This document shows positions 26,730-35,250 of a stretch of DNA of 64,000 bases, piece after piece. Positions within the stretch are counted from its first letter, which is position 1. Every line of letters begins with the position of its first letter. The DNA comes from Aliiroseovarius zhejiangensis (GTDB lineage: Bacteria > Pseudomonadota > Alphaproteobacteria > Rhodobacterales > Rhodobacteraceae). Under the pieces are notes generated by a model. That model was not told where the DNA came from and ran no database searches. It saw nothing but the letters and a program-made list of their open reading frames with translations. Where the stretch lies: positions 124,001 to 188,000 of the forward strand of contig NZ_BNCH01000001.1 in NCBI RefSeq assembly GCF_014656375.1, read 5' to 3'. The translations under genes were made by a program, and so were the position numbers.

Positions 26730-27815
26730 TCAAAACAGCGACAATTGATCGCCCGCCCTCGGCGGCACCGCAAAGAGGTCGCGGCGCAGCGCCGGCAGAT
26801 CCCTGCCCAACCCAAGCCGCGTTCGCGCAATCGCGAAACGGTGGCGCAACAGCGCCGAAAACGTGCCCTGACCGACCATCCGGGTGCCAAAGGTCGCGTC
26901 ATAATCCTCCCCGCCGCGCATCTCGCGCATTCGTCCCATCACGCGGGCCGCCCGGTCGGGCGCATGTTCCGCCAGCCAGTCCTGAAACAGTCCCGACACC
27001 TCGCCGGGCAGCCTGAGCAGGATATAGCTGGCCGCGCGGGCACCTGCATCGCTTGCTGCGCTCAAGATCGCCTCAAGCTCGTGATCGGTCAGACCCGGAA
27101 CGACGGGCGCGACCATCACGCGCACCGGGATCCCCGCCCCTGCCAGCCGTTCGATCAACTTGAGCCGTCGCACCGGGCTGGGCACGCGCGGCTCCATCCT
27201 GCGCGACAGACCCGCGTCCAGTGTCGTGACCGAGATCCCCACATGCGCCAGCCCCGCCTTCGCCATGTTCGCCAACAGGTCAAGGTCACGCTCGATCAGC
27301 GTGCCTTTGGTAACGATGGTCACGGGGTGGCGAAAGTCAGACAGCACCTCGACCACCCCGCGCATCACACGATACTGTGCTTCGATCGGCTGATAGGGAT
27401 CGGTGTTGGTGCCAATGGCAATCGGTGCCACCTGATAGCGCGGGCGCGACAGTTCCTGTTCCAGTCGCCGCGGAGCATTCGGGCGGGCAATCAGCTGCGT
27501 TTCGAAATCCAACCCGGCGGAGTATCCCAGAAAGGCATGAGTCGGACGCGCAAAGCAATAGATGCAGCCATGTTCACAGCCTCGATAGGGATTGATCGAG
27601 CGGTCAAACCCGATATCGGGCGATTGGTTGCGCGTGATCACACGCCGTGGATTTTCGATGGCCACATGGGTCTTGAGTGCGCGCGGCACCTCTTGATCCC
27701 AACCGTCGTCGATCGCAACCCTTTGATAAGGCTCGAACCGCCCGCTGGCATTGCTGACGGCGCCCCGCCCCCGCCGTGCCTCGGCCCTGATCTTGCTGTC
27801 GTGATCCGACTCCAT
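26730..27815 (-). CDS. PA0069-family radical SAM protein
   Basis: A 361-residue radical SAM enzyme of the SplB-like PA0069 family. The iron-sulfur cluster motif Cx3Cx2C is at residues 80, 84 and 87 (YRGCEHGCIYCFARPTH). Further family landmarks are the GTNTDPYQPIE and VTKGTLIERDLDLL segments. The biochemical role is not established; relation to spore photoproduct lyase suggests nucleic-acid repair chemistry. A GTTC-N7-GTTC box sits 13 bases before the start codon, which points to LexA control and supports a DNA-damage role. The gene lies in opposite orientation between the two methionine-synthesis genes. Confidence 0.87.
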   Translation of the reverse strand: MESDHDSKIRAEARRGRGAVSNASGRFEPYQRVAIDDGWDQEVPRALKTHVAIENPRRVITRNQSPDIGFDRSINPYRGCEHGCIYCFARPTHAFLGYSAGLDFETQLIARPNAPRRLEQELSRPRYQVAPIAIGTNTDPYQPIEAQYRVMRGVVEVLSDFRHPVTIVTKGTLIERDLDLLANMAKAGLAHVGISVTTLDAGLSRRMEPRVPSPVRRLKLIERLAGAGIPVRVMVAPVVPGLTDHELEAILSAASDAGARAASYILLRLPGEVSGLFQDWLAEHAPDRAARVMGRMREMRGGEDYDATFGTRMVGQGTFSALLRHRFAIARTRLGLGRDLPALRRDLFAVPPRAGDQLSLF

Positions 27816-27827
27816 GGTTCATCATAG

Positions 27828-27842
27828 GAACATATCAGGAAC
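27828..27842 (-). promoter_or_regulatory. LexA/SOS box (GTTC-N7-GTTC) before the radical SAM gene
   Basis: Read on the minus strand the site is GTTC-CTGATAT-GTTC, the direct-repeat LexA box of alphaproteobacteria. It is the overlap of two copies of AGGAACATAT (27826-27835 and 27837-27846). Its edge is 13 bases upstream of the radical SAM ATG at 27815, where a bound repressor would block transcription initiation. Confidence 0.65.
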
Positions 27843-27994
27843 ATATGAAGCATATTCACGATCTACCCGCGAATTATTCATTTGCCATTAGGTCGGTCAA
27901 AGGGCACTCAGTGTCGCAATCGGTTCAGACCAGACGTGCGAAATCGTCGCATGTGAGAATTGAGACAACGACCTTTAGCTGGGGAACGACAGCC

Positions 27995-28699
27995 ATGTCC
28001 GACCAAGAAGACGATATCATCCTGAGCGAGCTGAACGACGAAGAGCTTGTCCAGCAGATGCATGATGACCTGTATGACGGTCTTGCGGAAGAGATCACGG
28101 AAGGCGTCAACATCCTGCTGGAACGCGGGTGGGAGCCTTACAACATCCTGACCGAAGCCCTTGTCGCCGGCATGACCATCGTGGGCCATGACTTCCGCGA
28201 CGGCATCCTGTTCGTGCCCGAGGTTCTGCTGGCTGCCAACGCGATGAAGGCCGGTATGGCGATCCTGAAACCGCTTCTGATCGAAACCGGCGCGCCGCGC
28301 ATGGGCAAAATGGTAATCGGCACGGTCAAGGGCGATATCCACGACATCGGCAAGAACCTTGTGTCCATGATGATGGAGGGCGCTGGCTTCGAGGTGATCG
28401 ACCTGGGCATCAACAACGCTGTCGAAAGCTATCTTGAGGCGCTGGAGGCCGAACAGCCTGACATTCTGGGCATGTCCGCCCTGCTGACCACCACCATGCC
28501 CTATATGAAGGTGGTGATCGACACGCTGGTCGAGAAAGGCATCCGCGATGACTATACCATTCTGGTCGGCGGCGCGCCCCTGAACGAGGAATTCGGCAAG
28601 GCCATCGGCGCCGACAGCTATTGCCGCGACGCGGCGGTGGCGGTGGAAACCGCCAAGGATTACATGGCCCGCAAGCACAACCAGCTTGCCGCAGGTTAA
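27995..28699 (+). CDS. Corrinoid (B12)-binding methyltransferase subunit, MtbC/BmtC type
   Basis: A 234-residue cobalamin carrier that shuttles methyl groups between methyltransferase partners. It has an N-terminal helical cap (about 10-100) and a Rossmann-like B12 domain with the base-off signature GDIHDIGKNL (Asp114-x-His116-x-x-Gly119), then MSALLTTTMPYM and VGGAPL. The ATG at 27995 is chosen because the preceding 50 codons have no family likeness. With the homocysteine methyltransferase upstream and DUF1638 downstream it forms what looks like a dispersed methionine synthase or demethylation set. A strong terminator follows immediately. Confidence 0.9.
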   Translation: MSDQEDDIILSELNDEELVQQMHDDLYDGLAEEITEGVNILLERGWEPYNILTEALVAGMTIVGHDFRDGILFVPEVLLAANAMKAGMAILKPLLIETGAPRMGKMVIGTVKGDIHDIGKNLVSMMMEGAGFEVIDLGINNAVESYLEALEAEQPDILGMSALLTTTMPYMKVVIDTLVEKGIRDDYTILVGGAPLNEEFGKAIGADSYCRDAAVAVETAKDYMARKHNQLAAG

Positions 28700-28718
28700 G
28701 CCGCGTCAAACGCCTCTC

Positions 28719-28750
28719 AGGCCCTGCCCGCGCGGCGGGGCCTTTTCTTT
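28719..28750 (+). terminator. Rho-independent terminator after the corrinoid protein gene
   Basis: AGGCCCTGCC (28719-28728) pairs with GGCGGGGCCT (28734-28743) with one mismatch, followed by TTTCTTTT. It begins 20 bases after the stop codon. Confidence 0.85.
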
Positions 28751-28777
28751 TGAACCCCGAACCCCCAGATGAGGGTC

Positions 28778-28963
28778 ATGAGCAAGACACGCTTCATTCT
28801 TCTGATCGCTCTGGTGATCCTGTCAGGCGGGCTGACGATCTTTGTGGCCGGTCTGGCGATGGCGTCGGGCAAGCTGGATGGTCGGGTTGCAATGGCACTG
28901 TTGCCTTTGCTGATGCTGGCCTCGATCGGTGTTCGGGCTTTATCGGGACGCAAAGGAAGATGA
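28778..28963 (+). CDS. Small two-helix membrane protein
   Basis: A 61-residue protein, MSKTRFILLIALVILSGG onwards, with two hydrophobic helices at about 6-28 and 38-55 and a basic tail (SGRKGR). GAGGGTC stands just before the ATG at 28778. Its stop overlaps the start of the DUF1638 gene in an ATGA, which strongly suggests that it is a real, co-translated gene. I do not recognise the family. Confidence 0.6.
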   Translation: MSKTRFILLIALVILSGGLTIFVAGLAMASGKLDGRVAMALLPLLMLASIGVRALSGRKGR

Positions 28964-29598
28964 AACCGACGGACGAGGAACTCACACGCACGGGGCTGGC
29001 GCCAACGGATGCCTCGGCCAAGGTGCTCGTGCTGGCCTGCGGGGCGCTGGCAAATGAAATTCTGGCGCTGATCCGCCTGAACGGCTGGGATCACATGAGC
29101 CTGACCTGCCTGCCCGCCATTCTGCACAACACGCCCGACCGGATCCCCGCAGCGGTGCGCGCGGCGTTCGACAAGCACAAAGCGGATTTCGATCAGGTTT
29201 TTCTGGCCTATGCCGATTGCGGCACCGGCGGGCAACTGGCGGCGCTATGCGATGAACTCGGGATCGAGATGATCCGCGGCCCCCACTGCTACAGCTTTTT
29301 TGAAGGCAACGACGCCTTCGCCGCCCACGCGGACGGAGAAATCGACGTCTTCTATCTGACCGATTTTCTGGCGCGCGGTTTTGAGAACTTCGTCATCAAG
29401 CCCTTGGGTCTGGATCGACACCCCGAACTGCGCGACATGTATTTTCAGCACTATACCCGGCTGATCTATCTGGCGCAGACGGACAATCCCGACCTGGACC
29501 GCATGGCACAGGACGCGGCCGACCGGCTGGGCCTGAAATACCAGCGCAAGTTTACCGGGTTTGGCGATCTGGCAACGGCGTTGCAGACGTTGGCGTGA
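28960..29598 (+). CDS. DUF1638-domain protein
   Basis: A 212-residue protein of the DUF1638 family, whose members are repeatedly found next to corrinoid methyltransferase genes. Visible family features are VLACGALANEILAL near the start, the Cys-containing AYADCGTGGQL, and RGPHCYSFFEGNDAF, with a His/Cys set that could bind metal or a corrinoid. AAAGGAAG precedes the ATG at 28960 and the start overlaps the small membrane gene. The stop abuts the convergent sufE stop with no gap. The molecular function is unknown; a role in methyl transfer or in corrinoid reactivation is inferred from context. Confidence 0.82.
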   Translation: MKPTDEELTRTGLAPTDASAKVLVLACGALANEILALIRLNGWDHMSLTCLPAILHNTPDRIPAAVRAAFDKHKADFDQVFLAYADCGTGGQLAALCDELGIEMIRGPHCYSFFEGNDAFAAHADGEIDVFYLTDFLARGFENFVIKPLGLDRHPELRDMYFQHYTRLIYLAQTDNPDLDRMAQDAADRLGLKYQRKFTGFGDLATALQTLA

Positions 29599-30009
29599 TC
29601 ACACCGCTTCGGCTGCGTGGTGGCGGATGCGTTCGACCATCGCGCGCAGCCCGTTCGATCGTTGCGATGACAGATGTTCGTTCAGACCCAACCGCGCAAG
29701 CTCGGCGGGGGCATCGACCTTGCCGACCTCAGACAGGGGCAGGTCATTATAAAGTGCCGCCAGAACGGCAATCAGCCCCTTGACGATCATCGCATCGCTG
29801 TCACCACGAAAGCGGAAGGTCTGGCCGTCGATCTCGGGATGCAACCAGACCTGACTGGCACAGCCTTCCACCTTGGTTGACGGCACTTTCAACGCGTCTT
29901 CCAAGGGCGGCAGGGCCTTGCCCATGTCGATCACCATGGCATAGCGATCCTCCCATTCGTCCAGAAAGGCAAAATCGTCGACGATCTCTTCAAAGGCTTG
30001 ACTGGCCAT
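29599..30009 (-). CDS. sufE: SufE-family sulfur acceptor protein
   Basis: Accepts sulfane sulfur from the cysteine desulfurase SufS and hands it to the SufBCD scaffold in iron-sulfur cluster assembly. The 136-residue protein has the active cysteine at about 50 in VEGCASQVWL and the family middle RGDSDAMIVKGLIAVL. The ATG at 30009 gives the usual MASQAFEEIVDDF start; the frame is open upstream to 30036. It stands apart from any suf operon here. Confidence 0.92.
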   Translation of the reverse strand: MASQAFEEIVDDFAFLDEWEDRYAMVIDMGKALPPLEDALKVPSTKVEGCASQVWLHPEIDGQTFRFRGDSDAMIVKGLIAVLAALYNDLPLSEVGKVDAPAELARLGLNEHLSSQRSNGLRAMVERIRHHAAEAV

Positions 30010-30147
30010 GGGGTGTCCTTCTGCTTCACCCTTCATCAGTTAGGGCGAACCGCGCGAAAGGTCCAGACCCCCGGCCAACGGCGCAGTGTTCTCTTTTCAA
30101 AGCCCCGCGCATGGGCTAACCCTTTGGTCAGAAGAAGAGGAGCGACC

Positions 30148-30627
30148 ATGACCCTGCGCCGTTTTGCCCTGCCCGCCGTGATGACCAGCCTTGTCTTGGG
30201 GCTGAGCGCCTGTGGCAGCACGTCGAACCTGAACCCGTTCAACTGGTTCAGATCAGATGGCGTCAAAGAGGTGGCGGTCATTCCCGAAGGCGGTTTTCTG
30301 GAGGATCAGGAGTTTCGCGGGCTGGTCACGCAGGTGATTGATTTGCAGGTGCAACGCAGCACCGGGGGAGCCATCGTGCGGGCGACAGGCCTGCCGCCCC
30401 GCCTTGGATACTGGGACGCTGACTTGGTGCCCGAGAACTTCGAACGCCCTGTCGACGGTGTTCTGACCTATATGTTCCGCATCAGCGAACCACCCTATCA
30501 CACCATTGCAGGGCGCCCGAAACAGCGCGAGGTGCTGGTGGGACATTTCGTGTCGAACACCAAATTGCAGGGCGTGCGCACGATCCGCGTGGTGGGTGAA
30601 CGCAACAGCCGATCCTCCAGCCGCTGA
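30148..30627 (+). CDS. Putative outer-membrane lipoprotein
   Basis: A 159-residue exported protein of unknown function. The signal peptide MTLRRFALPAVMTSLVLGLSAC ends in the lipobox LSAC, so the mature protein starts at the lipidated Cys of CGSTSNLNPFNWF. There is no retention Asp at position 2, which favours the outer membrane. The remaining 135 residues contain no membrane helix and no motif I know; similar small lipoproteins are widespread in the Rhodobacterales. AAGAGGAG precedes the ATG. It is convergent with rnd. Confidence 0.75.
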   Translation: MTLRRFALPAVMTSLVLGLSACGSTSNLNPFNWFRSDGVKEVAVIPEGGFLEDQEFRGLVTQVIDLQVQRSTGGAIVRATGLPPRLGYWDADLVPENFERPVDGVLTYMFRISEPPYHTIAGRPKQREVLVGHFVSNTKLQGVRTIRVVGERNSRSSSR

Positions 30628-30651
30628 CCCGGCGGTCAGAACGACCGGGCT

Positions 30652-31812
30652 TCAGACCTCGAACACCTCGACCCGCTGGCCTTTGGCGGCCAGCGCCAGT
30701 TTACCTTCGCACAGGCGCAGCGCATCGTTTCCGAATACCTCGGCCCGCCAGCCACGCAGGGCCTGCACGTCGCGCTTGCCTGCCGCCAGCGCGTCCAGAT
30801 CGGCGGCTGAAGCGATCAGTTTCTGCGCCACCTTCTCCTGCTCGCACCGCGCTTTCAGAAGCACGCGAAGCAGGTCCGCCAGCGCCGGGTTCACTTGCAG
30901 CTTGTCGCGTGATTTGTCAGGCGCGCGCGGCAGATCCTCTTGCGCCATTTCAACGCCAGCGGTGACAGCGTTCAGGATCCCTTCGGCAATCTCGCCCTTG
31001 CGGGCTTCGCGCAAGAGCAGACGCGACCGGCCCAGATCCTGCATGTTGCGGGGCTTGGTCGAGGCCAGTTCCAGCAGCGCGTCATCCTTCATCACCCGGT
31101 TGCGGGGGATGTTGCGCGATTGGGCATAGGCTTCGCGAAACCTGGCCAGTTCCTTGGCAACCCCAAGGAAACGCGACGAATTGGTGCGGGTTTTCAGACG
31201 CTTCCACGCGTCCGAGGGATGGATGGTATAGGTCTCGGGGTCGGTCAGAATAGCCAGTTCTTCCTCGACCCATGCACCGCGCCCGCTTTTCTCAAGCTCG
31301 GCAGAGAGGTGTTCGTAAATCTGGCGCAGATGCGTGACGTCGCCAATGGCGTATTTTTTCTGCGCTTCGGTCAACGGGCGGCGCGACCAGTCGGTGAAAC
31401 GGCTGGACTTGTCCATCTGCGCGCGCGCGATCTTGCGCACCAAGGTCTCATACCCGGCCTGATCGCCAAAGCCACAGACCATCGCGGCCACCTGCGTGTC
31501 GAACAGGGGGTGTGGAAAAACGCCCGCTTCAACAAAGAAAATCTCAAGATCCTGACGCGCGGCATGGAACACCTTGACCACGTTTTCATCGCGAAACAGG
31601 TCATAAAGCGGGTCCAGCGACAGCCCATCGACCAGAGGATCAACCAGCACCGCATTGTCATCTGCATCGCCGGGCACGGCAAGTTGCACAAGGCAGAGCT
31701 TGGAGTAATAGGTGCGTTCGCGCAGAAACTCCGTGTCGACCGTGACATAGGGATGCGTGGCGGCGCGGGTGCAAAACTCGGCCAGCGCCTCGGTCGTGGT
31801 GATCGTTATCAT
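30652..31812 (-). CDS. rnd: Ribonuclease D
   Basis: 3'-to-5' exoribonuclease that trims tRNA and other small RNA ends. The 386-residue protein has a DEDDy exonuclease domain (VDTEFLRE, FHAARQDLEIF, and YAIGDVTHLRQIY with the catalytic Tyr and Asp) followed by an HRDC domain (YAQSRNIPRNRVMKDDALLELA) and a second helical domain to the end. It follows purN on the same strand after a 96-base gap with no clear terminator, so it may share the purM-purN transcript. Confidence 0.95.
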   Translation of the reverse strand: MITITTTEALAEFCTRAATHPYVTVDTEFLRERTYYSKLCLVQLAVPGDADDNAVLVDPLVDGLSLDPLYDLFRDENVVKVFHAARQDLEIFFVEAGVFPHPLFDTQVAAMVCGFGDQAGYETLVRKIARAQMDKSSRFTDWSRRPLTEAQKKYAIGDVTHLRQIYEHLSAELEKSGRGAWVEEELAILTDPETYTIHPSDAWKRLKTRTNSSRFLGVAKELARFREAYAQSRNIPRNRVMKDDALLELASTKPRNMQDLGRSRLLLREARKGEIAEGILNAVTAGVEMAQEDLPRAPDKSRDKLQVNPALADLLRVLLKARCEQEKVAQKLIASAADLDALAAGKRDVQALRGWRAEVFGNDALRLCEGKLALAAKGQRVEVFEV

Positions 31813-31908
31813 ACAGGGTCTTTCTGCTCTTTTTCGTGTGCCTTCTGGCCGTTCGACGGGTTTACGGTGAAACCGGGAAAAAGGGAAGCCTTGGGCGACA
31901 TGGGCGCA

Positions 31909-32520
31909 TCAGGGCAGGTATACTGGCGTGCGGTCGCCACTTGCGAAACAGCGAAGCACGGCGGGATAAAGGCGATGTTCCTGTTCCAGTACCCGGGCCG
32001 CCAGGGTCGCCGCCGTATCATCCGGCAGGATCGGCACCCGAGCCTGACCCAGAATCGGGCCACCATCCAGTTCTGCCGTCACTTCATGCACCGAACAGCC
32101 AGCTTCCGCATCGCCCGCGTCAAGCGCGCGTTGATGGGTGTTGAGCCCCTTGTATTTCGGCAGGAGTGACGGGTGAATGTTCAGACACCGCCCGGACCAT
32201 TTTCCTGTGAATCCTGCGGTCAGGATACGCATGAACCCGGCCAGACAGATGATGTCGGGGCGGGCCTGTTCCAGCGCGTTGCTCAATGCGCCCTCGAACC
32301 CCGCACGGTCGCCCTTGAAGTCGCGGTGGTCGACGACTGCGGTCGGAATGCCAAGGGCTTGCGCCTTCGCAAGACCGCCCGCATCCGGCACATTGGACAG
32401 GACCAGACAGGGCCGCGCCGGGTGGTCGCCGGTCATCGACCGCGCCAGCGTCACCATGTTCGAGCCGCTGCCTGATATCAGGATGGCGACCCGCTTATGC
32501 GCCCCGCCCGCATTGATCAC
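31909..32520 (-). CDS. purN: Phosphoribosylglycinamide formyltransferase
   Basis: Transfers a formyl group from 10-formyltetrahydrofolate to GAR in purine synthesis. The 203-residue protein shows the start [16 protein letters not shown], the catalytic stretch LAGFMRIL and the [12 protein letters not shown] motif with the active His, and the [13 protein letters not shown] segment with the catalytic Asp. Its start overlaps the purM stop by 4 bases, so the two are translated together. Confidence 0.96.
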   Translation of the reverse strand: MINAGGAHKRVAILISGSGSNMVTLARSMTGDHPARPCLVLSNVPDAGGLAKAQALGIPTAVVDHRDFKGDRAGFEGALSNALEQARPDIICLAGFMRILTAGFTGKWSGRCLNIHPSLLPKYKGLNTHQRALDAGDAEAGCSVHEVTAELDGGPILGQARVPILPDDTAATLAARVLEQEHRLYPAVLRCFASGDRTPVYLP

Positions 32521-33566
32521 AGAAGCGACCCAAGATAGCTGACGCCCTCGCCCGCCTGAATGCGGCCCAGTTGCGTCACCGTCTCGCCCGCATTCGTCAG
32601 ACGCTCGGTCACGGCAGCGGCCTGCGCGGCATCAACGACCAGCACCATGCCCTGACCGGAATTGAAGGTCTTCAGCAGTTCCGTCTGATCCATCCCGCCA
32701 GTTGCGGCCAACCACTTGAACACGGGCGGCAGGTCCCATGCATCCAGATCAACCAGCGCGCCCAGCCCATCGGGCAGCACGCGCGGCAGGTTTTCTGTCA
32801 GACCGCCGCCGGTGATATGCGCCAGAGCATGCACGCCCCCTGCCCGCACGGCCTCAAGCGCCTGACGCACGTAAAGGCGGGTCGGGGCCAACAGCGCTTC
32901 GCCCAATGTGATGCTGCCATCCCATGGGCAGTCCGCGTCCCAGCCAAGGCCTGAGACCTCGACCAGTTTGCGCACCAGGGAATAGCCGTTCGAATGCACG
33001 CCGTCGGACGCCAGGCCAAGCAGCACATCGCCTTCCTTGACGCCTTTTGGCAAATCTTCACCGCGCTCCATCGCGCCGACCGAGAAACCGGCCAGATCGA
33101 AATCGCCATCGTCATACATGCCCGGCATCTCGGCGGTTTCACCCCCGATCAGGGCACAGCCCGAAAGCTCGCAGCCTTTTGCGATCCCTTCGATGATCCG
33201 CGCCGCCTTGTCGGTCTCAAGACGCCCCGTCGCAAAGTAGTCCAGGAAAAACAAAGGTTCCGCGCCTTGGCACACAAGATCATTGACGCACATGGCCACC
33301 AGATCAATCCCGATCGTATCCACATTGCCTGTGTCAATCGCGATGCGCAGCTTGGTACCAACGCCGTCGGTGGCGGATACCAGAACCGGATCCGTAAACC
33401 CTGCACCTTTCAGGTCAAACAGCGCACCAAAGCCACCCAGACCGGCCATCACGCCCGGACGGTTGGTGCGTTTGGCGGCGGGCTTGATCCGTTCAACCAG
33501 TGCATTGCCTGCGTCAATATCCACGCCTGCGTCGGCATAGGTGATGCCCTTGGATGCGTTGCTCAT
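32517..33566 (-). CDS. purM: Phosphoribosylformylglycinamidine cyclo-ligase (AIR synthetase)
   Basis: Closes the imidazole ring, turning FGAM into AIR with ATP. The 349-residue protein has the PurM signatures [41 protein letters not shown] and the C-terminal [13 protein letters not shown]. The ATG at 33566 is chosen because GGGGGACCAG lies directly upstream and the family starts there; a longer in-frame start at 33704 would run through the divergent tRNA. It leads the purM-purN(-rnd) unit. Confidence 0.96.
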   Translation of the reverse strand: MSNASKGITYADAGVDIDAGNALVERIKPAAKRTNRPGVMAGLGGFGALFDLKGAGFTDPVLVSATDGVGTKLRIAIDTGNVDTIGIDLVAMCVNDLVCQGAEPLFFLDYFATGRLETDKAARIIEGIAKGCELSGCALIGGETAEMPGMYDDGDFDLAGFSVGAMERGEDLPKGVKEGDVLLGLASDGVHSNGYSLVRKLVEVSGLGWDADCPWDGSITLGEALLAPTRLYVRQALEAVRAGGVHALAHITGGGLTENLPRVLPDGLGALVDLDAWDLPPVFKWLAATGGMDQTELLKTFNSGQGMVLVVDAAQAAAVTERLTNAGETVTQLGRIQAGEGVSYLGSLL

Positions 33567-33639
33567 CTGGTCCCCCGATTGACCTGCATAAAAACTGCGC
33601 CTGCGATAGCTTAAGGGGGGCAAAGAGTCCACGCCTCGC

Positions 33640-33667
33640 TTGACGCCGCGCGCCAGTTTGCTAGCAA
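33640..33667 (+). promoter_or_regulatory. Probable sigma-70 promoter of tRNA-Ile2
   Basis: TTGACG at 33640-33645 and TAGCAA at 33662-33667 with a 16-base spacer. The expected start of transcription is about 15 bases before the mature tRNA. The -35 box is good, the -10 box is weak. Confidence 0.45.
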
Positions 33668-33689
33668 GGGCGGCACCGGTGAATACAGT

Positions 33690-33765
33690 GGGCCTGTAGC
33701 TCAACGGTTAGAGCAGAGCGCTCATAACGCTTTGGTTGCAGGTTCGAATCCTGCCGGGCCTACCA
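33690..33765 (+). tRNA. tRNA with CAU anticodon, probably tRNA-Ile2
   Basis: A 76-nt cloverleaf with encoded CCA. The acceptor stem pairs GGGCCTG with CGGGCCT (one terminal G-U), the T arm is GCAGG-TTCGAAT-CCTGC, and the anticodon loop reads CTCATAA, anticodon CAU. The anticodon arm context (GAGCAGAGCGCTCATAACGC) resembles E. coli ileX, not initiator or elongator tRNA-Met, so the wobble C is probably changed to lysidine by TilS and the tRNA reads AUA. It has no adjacent tRNA. Confidence 0.85.
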
Positions 33766-33795
33766 CTCCTGTACGGATCAGTCGGGTGCCGCGTG

Positions 33796-35139
33796 TCAGC
33801 GGGGCAAGACCAGTTCGACCTTCAGGCCCCCCAGATCGGCGCTGTCGCCCAACCGCAAATGCCCGCCATGACCGCGCGCGATGTCGCTGGCGATGGCCAG
33901 TCCCAGACCCACGCCCGACCCCTTGTCCTGATTGCGTGCCTTGTCCAGACGCGCAAAGGGTTTCAGGGCTTCTTCGCGCGCCTCGGGCGGGATGCCCGGC
34001 CCGTCATCTTCGACCACGAAGCGCAAGTCGCCGCGCCCAGTGACAAGCGATAGCCGCACGTGTGAACCATAGCGCGTGGCGTTGCCCAGCAGGTTTTCCA
34101 ACGCCCGCTCAAGCGCCGCGCGGCGTGCGGGATAGGTGCCGGGTTCGGCCACGTCGCCCAATACGACGTTCTGACCCGCCCGCGCCGCGTTCTCGGCCAG
34201 ATGGCGGGTCAGAGTTGCCAGATCGACGGGTTCCGGTTCATCTTCCAGCGCGTCCGAGCGGGCAAAACTCAGAAACCGGTCAACCAGACGTTCCATGTCG
34301 TCGACATCCCGCTCCAGATCTTCGCGGCTGTCGTCCTCGATCATCGCCAGCCCCAGCCGCAGGCGGGTCAACGGCGTACGTAAGTCGTGACTGACGCCCG
34401 ACAACATCAATGTGCGCTGTTCGATCTGCCGTTCGATGCGCGAGCGCATATCCAGAAATGCCTTGCCCGCCGACCGGACTTCGGTCGCACCCGCCAGCTT
34501 GTAAGGCACCACCTGCCCCTTGCCGAACGCCTCGGCTGCCGTGGCCAGCCGGCGGATCGGGCGCAACTGATTGCGCAGGAAAAGATAGGCGATCAACGTC
34601 ATCAGGATACCGGTGGCCACCATCAGCACCAGCAATTGATGCGGGTTCGACGCAGACACCCGATCACGCGAAAACCCCACCCGCATCGGCCCGTGACTGG
34701 TGATGACCCCCACGATCACGCCATCACGCGTCGATGACAGATCGACCCCGGTCAGGTTCGGCAAACCCGCCTGCAAAGTGCGCGACACCCATGATCCAGT
34801 CAGGTCGGTCAGCCGGATGGACGTGTCGACAGGCGCCCCCGGAAGCTCGACCCACATCGCCAGCGGCCGGATCACCGGCGCGATCCGGTCAAGCGCGGAC
34901 CGGGGGGTGGCGGCGGCATTCACCTCCTCCAACAGATATTCCAGCTCCAGCACCACCGCCGATGTCATCTGCACCGTGATTCGATTGAAATGCCGCTGGA
35001 TGAACACCACCGAAACAACCAGTTGCAAGGTCACGATCGGCACGATCAGGATCAGTGCCGCCCGCCCATAGAGGCCCCGCGGCATGAATTGCTTCAACCA
35101 GCCGAAATCGAGAAATCTGTTCTTGGGCAATTGAACCAT
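33796..35139 (-). CDS. EnvZ-like sensor histidine kinase
   Basis: Inner-membrane sensor kinase of 447 residues. Helices at about 26-47 and 168-189 enclose a periplasmic domain of about 120 residues; a HAMP segment follows, then HisKA with His251 in SGVSHDLRTPLTRLRL and an ATPase domain (LLGNATRYG, DDGPGIP, GSGVGLGLAIA). The SHDLRTPLTRLRL box and overall layout match EnvZ-type kinases. No response regulator gene lies next to it, so it is an orphan in this window. Its stop lies 31 bases from the end of tRNA-Ile2 and it diverges from the MBL hydrolase gene. Confidence 0.82.
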   Translation of the reverse strand: MVQLPKNRFLDFGWLKQFMPRGLYGRAALILIVPIVTLQLVVSVVFIQRHFNRITVQMTSAVVLELEYLLEEVNAAATPRSALDRIAPVIRPLAMWVELPGAPVDTSIRLTDLTGSWVSRTLQAGLPNLTGVDLSSTRDGVIVGVITSHGPMRVGFSRDRVSASNPHQLLVLMVATGILMTLIAYLFLRNQLRPIRRLATAAEAFGKGQVVPYKLAGATEVRSAGKAFLDMRSRIERQIEQRTLMLSGVSHDLRTPLTRLRLGLAMIEDDSREDLERDVDDMERLVDRFLSFARSDALEDEPEPVDLATLTRHLAENAARAGQNVVLGDVAEPGTYPARRAALERALENLLGNATRYGSHVRLSLVTGRGDLRFVVEDDGPGIPPEAREEALKPFARLDKARNQDKGSGVGLGLAIASDIARGHGGHLRLGDSADLGGLKVELVLPR

Positions 35140-35250
35140 GGCCAGACCCTATGACGCAGCGCCCGTCTTGCCAAGCGGCGACCGCGCGGGGTTACTGAGG
35201 GGGAGATTCGCAAAACACGGGGGGGCCCGGGCGTGGCCAACAGGACAGAC

